A stretch of 64,000 nt of DNA from Trifolium pratense (GCF_020283565.1 NC_060062.1:7725322-7789321), one strand, 5' to 3'. Shown: positions 10,776 to 22,561, counted from the stretch's first letter. Translations and numbers: made by a program. Notes: generated by a model not told the origin, from the sequence alone.

Positions 10776-12780
10776 TAATGAATATTATATATGTTTGCTA
10801 GAAATACAAAATAATTGTAAATTGTGTAGCTCTTATTACATTTATGTATTGTGTATCTTTTTTACTAAGATTGTTTATCTTTAAACAAGAGAAGGAATGC
10901 CATTTTATGTATTGTGTGTCTTTAAACAAGAGAAGAGAAGGAATTAAAAGCTACTAATTACTAATAAAAATACAACTTTTTACATTTATGTATTCCGCTA
11001 AAAAAGATACACAATAGTAAAAAATACCTCTAAGATTCATATTTAATACATGAAAGATTAGAAAGAATAGGTTCAAAATTCATGCATATAATTGATTGTA
11101 TTCTTGGTATTGGATACATATGTTGTTTGTTGGTAGTATTTTTAGTGATTGATATATGCATTACTGTCATAGTATATACATGATAACGAGAAACAATAAT
11201 TTGTGTATGATTTATCGAATATTAAAAAAAATCTTTTCTTAAATTTAATGATCAATATTTGTGTTTTCATCATTTTAATTAAAGTTTATAACACTTAAAT
11301 TTCTTAATCATAGGTAAAATTCTCTAATTTATATTAAGTTCAAAATTAGTTCCCAATCAATGGTTTTCAATCTTGAGTTTTAATTATAATAATACTTGAT
11401 AATTGATATGTTTTTCTTACCTTTTGATTGGATGTGAGGTTACCAGAATAGTAGAACCTCCCTTCCTTGAAAATTTAAGGGATAAAATCATATCTTAAAT
11501 TTGTATCCAATTTTCAAAATAACAGCACAATAATGTGTAGAAGAATTTTTGAAAAAATTAAATATACATGTTGTTTAGGACACTATAAAAGTAACAAAAA
11601 ATTGTAAAGTATTCAAACAAAATTACAAAAATTAATATCAATTATATGAAAGAACTGAAAGTAAAATTATTTAAACAAATTTTTAACATTGTAGTCTCTT
11701 GGTTTTTTACTATTCTCGATATTGTAAAGCTTGAGGGGTAGTGAGGTTGTTTGTGGTCTTCAATAAGATTTTTTGTATTTTTTTCTTTAACCAAACAAAT
11801 TTAATGCATTTCATCGATTGCTAAAAGTTTAACACATGAAAGAATAATTTTAAATTTATGAAAACTAGTCCAAGAATTGACCGTCCCAGCAAATATATGA
11901 GCAACTTAATTTATTTGTCTCATAATAAACTTAACTTTAAAGTTTACACATGATAACATAAAAAGAATAATATCATATTTTTGTATTTAAAAAATGAAAA
12001 AGTTGGGATGAAATGAAAGAGGACGAAGAATAAGTATGAATGGGCAATCAAAGAAGAACAATTATGAAGAGTTTTATGCATAAGTGAAGGGAAGGAGAAA
12101 CCGACAACAGTTGTAGAAACGAGAGTTTCCATCCAAAGGTCGCTAAAAGATCACTATAAGGACACCCTACTTTGTTATATGGATAATAAAACTATACATC
12201 AGTGGGAAAGGACGTGCGAACAGGTGTCGTGTCCCTTCTGATCAGATTCTAAAAATTTTAGAACTCCCATTTCATGGAAAAACGAGATTGTGCGATTATG
12301 AGAAAACGAAGGCAAATGAAAGGGCGCAAACAAAATGTAGTATTTCAAGCCACGATTGCAACACATTTAAAAAAAAATCATGTTTCAATCCACGATCGCA
12401 ACCCATTTCACAAAAATTTATGCCTCAATAATACTAATGAGTATATTACTATTACATAAGATAAGCAGTGAAGAAGTATTTGAATACGATACTTTTCTAT
12501 TTCGAACTTTCCCACATAAATGATGTGGCCATAACTTCCCTACTCGGCAAAGTAGGTCTAAACATTACATCCTTTCAGATTTCATTTCATGCTCAGAGGT
12601 TGTGGACTATCATAAACATTCCTTAAGCCTATTGTAAATTTTTAGCCGGGACAAGATAGATGCCTGGGTCGGTGAAGTGTCCCGCAACTTGGGGTGTGTC
12701 AATACTCATGGAGGAACTTTGAGGTATCCTCACCACTCTCCAGCTAGCGTGGGTAAAGGTTTTCAATTCATCTAAATGTA
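10776..12780. other. Intergenic region with short local duplications
   Basis: No gene is recognised. A duplicated segment (TTTATGTATTGTGT plus AAACAAGAGAAG) occurs near 10839-10895 and 10900-10940, with part of it inverted near 10987-11015. A second small duplication with CCACGATTGCAACACATTT / CCACGATCGCAACCCATTT lies near 12350-12410. The rest is AT-rich. Confidence 0.4.
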
Positions 12781-12781
12781 G

Positions 12782-13006
12782 CCCGATTCAGCTATAGTGG
12801 TGCTATTGGTTAATAAAAGGTGTCCTCCTTCTCACTCGTGCACTTCTATTGTCTCCCTCATTAATTACCTTAAGACGAGAGATCGACAAATTTATATTTA
12901 CTACATCCACAATCAAATCAATCAACTCGCTAACTGGGTCGCGGATTATGTTTTTTCCTATACCTATGAGTTCTCTTACTCTCACCAATCCTCCGCATTA
13001 TATTAA
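12782..13006 (+). pseudogene. LINE-type RNase H tail (fragment)
   Basis: The frame reads DSAIVVLLVNKRCPPSHSCT, then SIVSLINYLKTRD, then IYYIHNQINQLANWVADYV, ending at a stop at about 13004-13006. This is the C-terminal half of the RNase H-like (RVT_3) domain found at the end of plant non-LTR retrotransposon polyproteins, where the typical form is HI.RE.NQ.AD.LA. The conserved acidic residue after I-H (E) and the D of AD are replaced by Q and N, so it is decayed. No upstream reverse transcriptase is present. Confidence 0.6.
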
Positions 13007-13437
13007 CCTTCTACCGCAGAATGTTGTTAATATTTTTTTTAATTGCCATATTCATTTGTAGTGTCACTCACACTATTATAGAGAAGAGAAGATTGAAGAA
13101 AACGGTAAGGAAAAATGGTAGCAGAAGCAAAGTTTGCTTCTTGTCTTGTTCTGCACAGTCGGCGCGTACCGACACTCCATAAACCTCGCGCGTAACACCA
13201 AAAAGCACCACCGCCTCTTATCTTTCTTTCTCTCACCACTCTGTTCCCAAAAATTTCAATTAAAAATTTAATCTAAAATAAAATTAAAATTAAAAAAGTT
13301 CTCACACACACACGCCAAAACTGCATCACACATCCACACGCTGTATACAAAAAGTGTGAATCCTCCTCATTCCATTCTTACTTTCCCTTTCACTCTTTTT
13401 TTCCATTTTCATTTCATTTTCATAAACCTTTTTTTGC

Positions 13438-13456
13438 ATTATATAATATAGATATA
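13438..13456 (+). promoter_or_regulatory. Probable TATA box of the gene at 13551
   Basis: The sequence ATTATATAATATAGATAT lies about 100 bp upstream of the ATG, after a pyrimidine-rich leader-like stretch and a locally GC-richer block (13150-13210). Spacing suits transcription starting near 13475. Confidence 0.5.
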
Positions 13457-13550
13457 TCTGGGTCCCTTATTTCCAGTTCTATTCTATATTCTATATTAAA
13501 ACCATACATCAAAAATCTCTTCAAATTTCAAATTCAAATCACTCTCTCAA

Positions 13551-15036
13551 ATGGCTCAAAATCAAAATTCCTCCGAGTTCTGGCTCCCGCCTCAGTTCTT
13601 CACTTCCTCCAAAAACGACACCGTTTCAAACACTCTCTTTCCTTACTTAATCACTTCACCCACTACCGTAACAGAACAACAACAACACATCACCGAGTTA
13701 ACTCGTCAAATGACTCACTCTTCTCTTCATCACAATAAACTCGCTCTCAACAACAACCACTACAAGGTAACATCAACAATAACAACAAAAATGCAAAAAA
13801 AAAAAAAAAAAACTAAAACCATTTTTATTTTTTGTAGGATGTTTTTGTCAATGATTTGCAACTATTGAAGATGAACGAGTTTGAGAATGGAAGGTTCGTG
13901 ATAGGATCAACTCAAAACGACAGCGTTTTGAAGTTGAACGAGTTTGAGAGTGGAAGGTTCGGGATAGTAACAACTCGAAACGACAGCGTTTTGAAGCTGA
14001 ACGCACGGAGATCGAGGTATGATCTGCTACATGCTGCTGCAGTAGAAGATGAAAGGATTCGTCAAGTTAACAACTTCGAAGAAGCATTTCACAGTTTTGT
14101 TCCTAAAAAGCCCTCTGGATTTCATACTCAGAATAGTCAACATTCATTTTCTCAGAAAAAGTTACAATCACAAATTGCACAAGTAAAATTTCTTCAGCTA
14201 TTAAAATTTAGTTACTAATTTTATTTTTTATTTTATTTTATTTATTTTTGTGATTTTTGTTTTGTTTTTAGTTTGAGATTTTGAAGAAAGAGTGGTTGAA
14301 GCAACGAGAGGAGTTTGTTAGAAGTTTTTCGGAGAGAGAAAGTGGAAATTACCAAAATATCCCTAGTAGGAGCAATGAAACGGTTTTTCAGGGTAATGTT
14401 GGTTTGTCTTCATCTGCTGCACCTGCATGGCCATCTTTCAAGAGTGGAAGCAGCAACAACAAGAACATAAATAAGGCCGTTTTTCACGGAAACCCTAATT
14501 TGAAAAAGGAACGAAATGGAACTGGTGTTTTCTTGCCTCGTGTTGCTGATAGGAGTAATAATACTGAATCATCATCATCATCATCAAGAAAGAAACCAGG
14601 TAAAAACTGAATGAACTAATTAACTCATTTTGATTTTGTTATGTAATAATAGTGTTAATTTTTTTATTTTTTTTGATTTGTGATTTAGGTTGTAAGAATG
14701 TGAATGTGGTTGTTCCTGAAAAAGTGGTTCATGCTTTGAACCGGAAGGTTGAAGAGAGTATGATGAGAGATTACATGCAGCAAAAGAATCGTTTTTATGA
14801 AATTTTAAATAATGAAAATACTAATGGTTAGTATTAGTAGTTTATTTACTTTTTATAAGGTTTTATTGATTTGGGAATTTTGTGATTTTTTATGGTGATG
14901 TGTATGTTTGATTTTAGGTGTTGGAAGGATTAGGGGTGAAAATGGATTTTCTCAGCAAAAGAGGAACGAGAAGGCACATCAGAATCAGACAGAGGGGAGC
15001 CTTGAAATCCGGCTTCCTCCAGAATGGACTTATTGA
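13551..15036 (+). CDS. Plant-specific protein of unknown function, five exons
   Basis: Exons 13551-13766, 13838-14182, 14272-14599, 14689-14826 and 14918-15036 join in phase to 1146 nt, encoding 381 residues. The protein begins MAQNQNSSEFWLPPQFFTSS and ends LEIRLPPEWTY. This combination of an N-terminal EFWLPPQF box, an internal GVFLPRV segment, a VPEKVVHALNRKVEE helix and a C-terminal LPPEWTY box resembles an uncharacterised plant protein family. I know no function for it. The composition is hydrophilic with a Ser run (SSSSSS, exon 3), and no signal peptide or membrane segment is seen, so it is probably soluble. Exon 2 has a 63-nt in-frame tandem duplication (13865-13927 and 13928-13990) giving two 21-residue repeats around NEFENGRF/NEFESGRF. 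All junctions are GT..AG. Confidence 0.85.
13865..13990 (+). repeat. 63-nt in-frame tandem duplication within a coding exon
   Basis: Two adjacent units, each starting TTGAAG and ending AACGACAGCGTT, differ at only a few bases. They translate to LKMNEFENGRF..NDSV and LKLNEFESGRF..NDSV. A third partial start (TTGAAGCTGAAC) follows at 13991. Confidence 0.9.
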
Positions 15037-15058
15037 TAGGTATAAGTGGTGGGACTAG

Positions 15059-15165
15059 TGTTTTAAAAATTGAACCGAATCAGACGGTTTGATTGCTCAA
15101 ATCGGTTGTTTAAAAATTCGAGTGGGAGTCTGGCCGATTCGATGTATAATTCGATTTTTAAAACA
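15059..15165. mobile_element. Tiny foldback MITE just after the stop codon
   Basis: Ends TGTTTTAAAAATTGAAC and TCGATTTTTAAAACA are inverted. It lies within 25 bp of the stop codon of the gene at 13551-15036, so it is probably transcribed in the 3' UTR. It is related to the element at 3870-4048. Confidence 0.5.
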
Positions 15166-15314
15166 TTAGTGTAGGATTAAGGTGAATAAGTTTAGGAAAA
15201 TAGTACTAGTTAATACAGGGTAAAAAAGAATTAGGGTTATCCATATTTGGGAAGCTAGAAAAAATAGGTACTTATTGTTTCTTATTTGGAAAACAGAATA
15301 GGGGGAATGGCTAT

Positions 15315-15361
15315 GGCTTTGGCTTTGGCTTTGGCTTTGGCTTTGGCTTTGGCTTTGGCTT
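15315..15361 (+). repeat. (GGCTTT)n microsatellite in the probable 3' UTR
   Basis: Almost eight uninterrupted copies of GGCTTT occur about 280 bp after the stop codon. The probable transcript end is near 15610-15640, where an ATGATATAAATAAATG stretch resembles plant poly(A) signals. Confidence 0.85.
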
Positions 15362-15649
15362 GGGGCTTATTACAGGCTGAGGGGTATTTTGGGAAAATCA
15401 CTATCTGGATGATGGGTAGAAATTTTCTGATTTAGTACTAGTTTAGGAAAAATAAAAGCATAATGAATATTGTGAAGGTGGTGAAGCACAAGGTTGGAAA
15501 TGATTTGGTGAGATTGTAATTACAGCTTTGAAGATTTCTGGGGAATGTAATGTAAAGATCATATTAGTATCCACCAACCATATATTACTATATGATACTG
15601 TAATGATATAAATAAATGAACATATTTTCTTTCAATGATTGTGTTCCGT

Positions 15650-17477
15650 TTCTTAACCTTTTTCTAAGCGATTTCAATTTATGTTTTCAAGTTTTTCGGT
15701 ACCCTTGTTGGAAAATAAAATCCATTGAGTTTGTTAATTCAGTTTAGAACGTTATATTGTCAAGTTTGTTTAGAACGTTACTATTAATTTTTTGATAAAA
15801 GGAGAGAACCTGAGCCGATAAAGGAAAATTATAAATTAATCAAGTGAGGATGAATCGAAGAGTAGATAATTTGACGTATCTTCGGTGGACACAGCAAAAA
15901 ATACTTATAATGTGTAGGATAAAAATCTGTATTTTTGATATGGGTATGAGTAATCTATTATTTATATATTTAGGAGTTTCTCTCTCATGGTTTTATTCCT
16001 ATGTGGCACCATTTCCTTGATCCATGTCTTATGTGGCATTCTAATATTTCTCCAATTCCTACGTGGCTAACTATGAAGGCCTTTGCAATTTCTCTAATAC
16101 ATGATGATATCATTTTACTTATAATCTTTGGCTAATTTGGAAATTCAATTATTGTTTATAAATCGAATTTAATGCACCTATTAAAAATAATTTTAAAAGG
16201 AAATAATTTTACTTAGAATCTTTAGTGTTTTTCTGAATCAAAATCGTGTGTTATATTCATGTGCATTAATTTATTTAATTTATTTATAATATAATGGAAT
16301 ATGTCTTATTTACTAATTTACTAATTACTAATTTACTAATATATTTTTAAAATTAAAAATGGAATCAATATATTTGACTTTAATGAATTTAATTTCATAT
16401 TAAAGACAAAATTACTCATTTGTCCATTTTTTTTTTACTATATATATAACATTTGTCTGACCTCTAAAACTCACAATTTTTCAATCTTCATTATCTCTTA
16501 TTCATCTCTCTCGATAATCACTATTTTTTCTGTATATTGTCACCTTTTTAAATTTCTTTATTTTTTCTTCTTTGTTCGATATTTCTTATATTTTTAATAT
16601 ATTGTTTGTTTTACCTTTTAGATTATTTTCTTTTGGTCATCTTTTTATTTATTAATCCTATTTATTTTCATGACAGGGAAATAATTGAGAGACAAGACGA
16701 AATGCATCATATTCTCACAAAATGGATTGAATTGAGAGCTCGGGGTCTGTTTTAACAACTGTAGTTTTATTTTTTTTATAAAATCTTGCTTATAGCACTT
16801 TATCAATATCAATGATGTCTTGGATACAAGTTGGAATATCAATGATGTATTTACTTGATGAATCTATTAACAAATTAATCAAATGATGTATTTTTTCAAT
16901 AGTATTAAGTTCATCATTATTGTATATTTTTCTATTGCAATTTTTATTTTATACTTCTTTTTTTAAAAAAAAGGAGATCTTTATTTTTGTGAATCTATCT
17001 ATTATTTATATGTTTAAGAGTTTTTTCTCAACGAAACAAATCTGCGTGTCACTTTCTTATGAATTTTAATTTTTATTAATCCAATGTGGCATCCTCTCAT
17101 TCATCATAATCTATGTGGCAACAATTGAGAACATATTTTCTATATGGCAATTTAGAGAGCATCTTCAATAGAATTTATGTGCGGTACTCATATAAGGAAT
17201 ATTTTTTCTTTAGTGTTTTTATGAATCAAAATTTAATGTTTTAATTTTTTTTAACAACATTACCAATTCTCTTTACAATCATTATGAATTCTTATTATTT
17301 ATTTTTTTTACCAATTCATTTTATTTTTTTAGAAAAAAAACTCATTTCATATTATTAAGCACACTTGAAAGACACAAAATAAAATAAAAAAAATAACAAC
17401 TGTCAATATAAACTTCAAATATATATTTTTTAGAGAAATAATGTTAACATATTATTATTATTAATATATGCATACAG
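15650..17477. other. AT-rich intergenic region with two similar Helitron-like segments
   Basis: Two segments (about 15945-16130 and 16990-17215) share AATCTAT..ATTATTTATAT, TTTAGGAGTTT/TTTAAGAGTTT and repeated TATGTGGCA words. This resembles the 5' region of plant Helitrons, but no clear TC start or CTAGT end could be tied to them. The rest is AT-rich and non-coding. Confidence 0.35.
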
Positions 17478-17482
17478 GTTGC

Positions 17483-18769
17483 TGATGAAATACAAAAGCA
17501 AGTATTTTCGTTATATCGTATCCACAGGGACTAGTGTGATATCAATTGTACATACACAAATTCCATGATTCTAAGTGCGGGTTTGTTTTTGATTTGGTTT
17601 CGTAACATAAAATTGCGATAAAAGTGCGTGATAAACTTTTGAGATAAAAACTTGTTGGAATTGGATTCCATCAAATCATTCACATGTATCAGTTAACTAT
17701 TGATATATATATTTCATTTACCAATCAATATCGTCACGTATTACTCGTAGATCATATCCGTGTCCGGAATATGTCTTGAAATCTATTGTATCTATCAACT
17801 TTCCGATGTCTCGAATCATTAATCGATAAAATAGCATTAAGCTTTAATACTTTAAGTGACTATTAAAGCTCAAGATCTATGTCTAAACTTTGAATTTTAA
17901 CAAGTGATTATCCTACCTTTGATTCAAATAACATATGTCTATATCATTTAAATCTTTTAATAAAAGCATGAAAACAAGGACATCACTAATATTGATTGAT
18001 AAATAAAGCACATATAGCAAAGTTAAACTAGATTCATGATCATAATTCAATTACATCCAATTCCAACAAAAGAGATTTAGCTATGAATAGCCATAATAAA
18101 CTTACAAAAGAGTGAAGATGAGAAGGATTGAAAAACCATTGGGCTTGATTTCTCAAGTTGTGTGGAATCCACCTTCAAAACCTCACTAACAGGATATATC
18201 TATGAAAATAGTGTTTTTCTATCTGATATTAACTAACTTGATATTTTACAAAATGATCTGAAATGCTATTTATAGACTTCTGAAATAGGCCTATTCGCTA
18301 CGCGAATCCGTGTTCGCTACGCGAAGAAGTTGCTTAGTTGAAGAGGTTTGCTGACACATGTATTTAGCTGTGACTCATCTTTTGCTCGCTAAGTGTTCGC
18401 TGCAGCGAGCTTATTCGCTGCATGCTCGCTGGTGCTTCGCTAAGTACCCTGGACTCACTGCCTTTGTTCGCTGCGTGCTCGCTGTAGCGAGTTTGTTCGC
18501 TGCAGGTTCGCTGGGTGTTCGCCAAGTACCCTGAACTCCCGGCCTTTGTTCGCTGCATGCTCGCTGCAGCGAATTCTTCAGAAATTTGTTTCTTTTCTTA
18601 GAATCAGCATGAACCTAACAAAATGGTTGGATTTGATAATTCTTGCACAATTTCTTAGTACATACTATATTTACATCAAAAGTGATTTATATTCCAAGGA
18701 TTTGTTATCACAATTCATTCAATAAGTGCTTTTTAAACATGTATTTTAACCAATATTTAGCACTTATCA
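17483..18769 (-). repeat. 3' LTR of the Athila element (1287 bp, probably the ancestral arrangement)
   Basis: It starts TGATGAAATACAAAAGC and ends AGCACTTATCA. It keeps about 230 bp (17490-17720) that are missing from the other LTR. A block at 17722-17955 appears there in the opposite orientation. A TATA-like sequence (minus strand TATAAATAG, about 18266-18274) and a GC-rich palindrome array lie inside. Confidence 0.93.
18292..18572. repeat. GC-rich palindromic hairpin array inside the LTR
   Basis: The stretch is built from TTCGCT/AGCGAA and CTCGCT/AGCGAG words. Hairpins include TTCGCTACGCGAA twice and the perfect palindrome CTCGCTGCAGCGAG. Two imperfect units of about 82 bp start near 18414 and 18496, and a half unit follows near 18549. 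The same array is in the other LTR at about 28767-29047, and TTCGCTTAGCGAA recurs at 22358-22392. Confidence 0.8.
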
Positions 18770-18781
18770 AATCTCCCCAAC
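18770..18781 (-). other. Polypurine tract of the Athila element
   Basis: On the minus strand the sequence directly before the 3' LTR reads TTGGGGAGATT, a purine-rich plus-strand primer next to the TGATAAGTG start of the LTR. Confidence 0.8.
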
Positions 18782-20326
18782 TTAGGACTTTGTTTGTCCT
18801 CAAACAAAAGGTATTTTAACTAGCTCACAATTCATTCAAAAGAGTGGGTTTGTAATCAATCAAAGTTTTCAAAATCTCAGAGCACAAGTAAAGCAATGTC
18901 ATCTCAAAGATTAGTTCCCAAAACATTCAAAGAAAACAAAGCATGATCATGAAATGATTCCTATGCCTAAGCAAAATTCTCAACATTCTTATCAAACAAT
19001 CAGGACTCAAGTGTTATCTCAAATTTCTCACAATTATTTCTCTCAAGGGTAAGTGTTTAACTCAATCCAAGCAATGTGCATGCAACATTTCAATTCAAAC
19101 ATTTATCCAAGCAAAATCACAAAACATGCTATCAGTTGTGGATCACTAAGGACTTTATCAAGCTTGTAATGGGGCTGGGCTAAAAAAAAATTCATTGTTT
19201 TTCTATGGATTCAAAAAGCCTCAAGGATAAGAGAGCACAAAATCTGCAAAATTCATTTAGTGATTCATTCACTCCCTTTCTTTTCCCCATATTTCCATTT
19301 GTGGTGATTTCTTTTGTTTTGACACTTTTCACAAAATTTTGTTTTCTTTTCTCATTTCCTTTTGACTTTCAATTGTGTCAAGTAACTCTTTTATTTTTTT
19401 TACATATTTTCTTTTCTTTTTCAATCACCACAACACTACCTTTTTTTTTTTTTTTTTTTTCAACCAATTTATATTTTTATTTTTTTTTATTTTTCAACCT
19501 ACTTCTTCCCAACTTGAATCTTACATATAACCCTTATAAAAATACACTTGCTCTCCTATCCTAAGACAAGGGTAGAGTAGTTGTTTTTCTTTTCTTCTGG
19601 TTTCAGGGTTTATAAAACAAACAATTTTCAAAATTTAAGGCTCAAATGGGGACACAAAAGATCACTATCTCACAGGGTAGGTTAAATTTGGCTAAGTGGT
19701 TATCACTCAAAAAGAAACAAGGCCTTGATCATATCCACAACATCAAACACATTAGTGACAGCAAGATTAAGCTAAAATCAAATGAGCATACACAATTGCC
19801 GGCACTCTCATATTTATGTAAACAATGGAAAGTTCACACATTCTCACCCAGCTAGATTGGATAACACAAGTTTCAATGATGTTCAACAAAAATAGTGAGA
19901 ATCATCTTAGGACAAGTAACACATTTCAAAAACATGTTAAGTTTCTAAGCCTATTTTGAACACTAATCAAAGAAGATTGACATAAATCTCTACAAATCAA
20001 CTATCATGCTCAACACATTGATTTATCACAAACCTATCTTTCAATTTCAAACACATGTGAGCTTGTTCTTCAAAATGCTATTCACAATATTTCACATTAC
20101 TAGACTATCATACTACTATATTAAATTACTAATTATCATGCATTAAACTTCAAACATTCATCATATGTTCACAACAAAACACAAAACAAGTGACACACAT
20201 TCATACTTCCACATGTTCCACATAGTCAATACAAAAGATAAACTACTAAAACTTAAACATTAAATGACTGAAAGCTTTTAAAGTTCACTCATTTTGGCGT
20301 GCTTTTCAGCCATCTCCTTGCTTTCT
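18782..20326. other. Non-coding 3' internal region of the Athila element
   Basis: About 1.5 kb lies between the third ORF and the 3' LTR. It includes a pyrimidine-rich block (19200-19560) with a long T-run near 19441-19460. The open frames here are low-complexity. Athila elements commonly carry such a spacer. Confidence 0.6.
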
Positions 20327-21604
20327 TCACTCGGATTCAGAACCGGCCTCCGAACCAGATTCGGAGCCATCATCACTTTCATCTCCTTCTTGCATAGATG
20401 CATCAGAACCAGCTTCTCCTTCACTTGCATTGTCTCCTTCACTAGCAGCTTCAGCATCTGCTACATTACCCCCTCCGAGAAAAGTAGGCCTGACCTCAGG
20501 CCATGCAACATAGGCTTCGAAATCTTGTGGTGTCATCACCGACTGCCCGGTATGCTGATTATAGAAAGATTGCTGCATTGCACTCATGGCTCTATATCCT
20601 GCATCATTCTGATCATACAAATAAGTAAAATGGTTATAAAAATTCTGATCATGAACAGCAGAGGTGGAGGCCTGGGGTGGTGGGGGTGGTGGTGGTTGTT
20701 GTTCAGCTCTTCTTCTCTTCGGTTTGCAATACCGATCCACATAATTATCATCAATCTTCCCAATCTCCTCACGTCCAATTTCAGGAATGTGTATCCTATT
20801 AGCTGTACACAATCCCATAATTAAGCACGGGAAACCCAAAGGACTGTCGGATCTCACAGCAGTGGACTTAAGGTTTTTGTCAGGGTGGCCACACAAGGTA
20901 ATTTCTTTCATCCAACCAGAGATGATACCGGCCAAATCCACTTCAAGGCCTTCATTTATGTAATGAATGAGGCCAAGTATATTCATGACAGCATCAGAAG
21001 TGTGAGAATTAGGTTGGATGTTATATAAAACAAGTAGGAAAAGGAGTAGGGTGAAGGTGCGCATATCATCTCTAAGGGCCCTCAAAGGTTTGTTGGTTGT
21101 GCCATATACGAAGTCATGGTTAGGCCTAAGAAGTTTCCTTCGCATGGTGTCAATGTCCCAAGTCTTGCGGGCTCTTTGCTTCTGAAAATCACACAAGGTT
21201 TCATGGGCGGGTAGGGTGAAAGGGTTGCCAAGATACTCATTGATGGCATTGCGGTCAAAACGGATGGTTTTTCCGCGTACCATAGTGGTAAAAGAGAATG
21301 GCTCACCCTCAGATGGGTAAGCATTTGCATAAAATTCTCTCACAAAGGTAGTATTGAAATATTTTGGTGGGTCAATAAGTCTACCCCAACGCCTATCATT
21401 GATGATTGTTGCAAACCTCTCATAGCTGCCATGCTCAAAAATCTCGAATTTCCTTTCATTCCAAATCTTTTTCTTTTCAAGTATTTGGTACCGCTCAAAT
21501 TGCTCCGGTCCAAGAAACCTGCTGGGGTCAAAGGCTGTGTGCGATGAACTTGCCCCAGTCTTTTGCTTCTTTCCGGTGCTTGCTGCGGGTCTTTTTGGTG
21601 CCAT
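20327..21604 (-). CDS. Athila third ORF (env-position, plant transposon protein type)
   Basis: From ATG at 21604 (MAPKRPAASTGKKQKTG) the frame runs 425 codons to a stop just below 20327. An upstream in-frame ATG at 21631 would add nine residues. The core (about residues 20-270) contains FDPSRFLGPEQFERY, the VREFYANAYPSEGE and FTTMVRGKTIRFDRNAINEY segments, and LLFLLVLYNIQPNSHTSDA. These match the putative plant transposon protein family found between pol and the 3' LTR of Athila-like elements. The C-terminus has a proline run (about residue 300) and a very acidic, Ser/Gly/Glu-rich tail (SEGEAGSDASMQEGDESDDG). A basic KRRR patch precedes the proline run. Its role is unknown. It sits where env lies in retroviruses, but I see no clear signal peptide; the hydrophobic TLLLFLLVLY segment is short. 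Confidence 0.8.
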   Translation of the reverse strand: MAPKRPAASTGKKQKTGASSSHTAFDPSRFLGPEQFERYQILEKKKIWNERKFEIFEHGSYERFATIINDRRWGRLIDPPKYFNTTFVREFYANAYPSEGEPFSFTTMVRGKTIRFDRNAINEYLGNPFTLPAHETLCDFQKQRARKTWDIDTMRRKLLRPNHDFVYGTTNKPLRALRDDMRTFTLLLFLLVLYNIQPNSHTSDAVMNILGLIHYINEGLEVDLAGIISGWMKEITLCGHPDKNLKSTAVRSDSPLGFPCLIMGLCTANRIHIPEIGREEIGKIDDNYVDRYCKPKRRRAEQQPPPPPPPQASTSAVHDQNFYNHFTYLYDQNDAGYRAMSAMQQSFYNQHTGQSVMTPQDFEAYVAWPEVRPTFLGGGNVADAEAASEGDNASEGEAGSDASMQEGDESDDGSESGSEAGSESE

Positions 21605-21634
21605 TCCTGAAATTACTTCGAAAAACCACATAAG

Positions 21635-22561
21635 TCTTTTGCTCAGAATTTTAGATAATTCATATGACAGAGCATGAATTTCAACTTTTCACAGTTCAAT
21701 TGATCGAAAATTTTCGGGTTTTTGAAGTAAAATATAACACAAGGATTTTCATTTTGGCAAACCACAACTATGCACACACAAAGGGTTGGAGTTAGGGTTG
21801 ACAAATTCAATCTTTTGAAACAAATTTGTAGCATGAGTGAACAAATTTACACAATTCAAAAGCAATGTTATTTATTCACAATTGTTCACAATTTTGTCAA
21901 GAAGAATTTTAACATGAAGAGATTTAAATTTGTGTACCCTAATTCATTGAAGAACATACATGGCTACCCACAATTTCATCAAAATTTTCAAACTATCTAT
22001 ACAATTATGCATCTTTCTACCCATAATATCATGCATCTTGCACTATGAACAAAAAATGATAAAAATTGAAAATTGAAGTTTAAAATTTCTGCATACCTGA
22101 GTGATGGAGATGCACAAACTGAAAGTAGAAATGAATGGGGTAGTGGGTGTTGTCTTAGATTGGAGATGGTGAAGGATGGAGATGGTGGTTTTTGAGAATT
22201 TTGTGAGAAGATGGAGTTTAGAAAAGTGGAATTAGGGTTGAAAAGGGGGAGATTCGTACTCCCCTCTGATTTTGTGGAAGTGGGGTGTGAGGTGGCATGT
22301 GAGGTGGCCAAAAATGGCCAGCTGTCACTTAATTATAAAACTGCAGATTTCGCACTGTTCGCTTAGCGAATGGATTATTCGCTTAGCGAACACACACCAG
22401 AAAAATTTTTCTGCATAATTAGCCTGCTGTGTCTGGCCAACTTGCTTCCTTCATAACAAAAGTGTTTAATGCATGCTAAAACTCATAAATACTTACAAAA
22501 TTGGGTTGCCTCCCAACAAGCGCTTGTTTTACGTCATTAGCTCGACGTTCTTTTTGGAGCT
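21635..22561. other. Spacer between the gag-pol and third ORF of Athila
   Basis: This is about 0.9 kb without conserved coding sequence. It holds two TTCGCTTAGCGAA hairpins (22358-22392), shared in style with the LTR array, and may contain splice sites for the downstream ORF that I cannot identify with confidence. Confidence 0.5.

Noticed and set aside
12797..13239. Overlapping frames on both strands near 12800-13240
   Set aside because: Only the plus-strand frame with the LINE RNase H motifs is meaningful. The others are by-products.
18364..18558. Identical 64-codon open frames in both LTRs (also 28839-29033)
   Set aside because: They are translations of the GC-rich palindrome array. Identity reflects LTR duplication, and no protein motif is present.
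19205..19564. Hydrophobic 119-codon frame rich in Phe
   Set aside because: It is a translation of T/C-rich low-complexity DNA in the retrotransposon's non-coding 3' region.
20294..20824. A 176-codon plus-strand frame
   Set aside because: It is antisense to the third Athila ORF, without a family motif.
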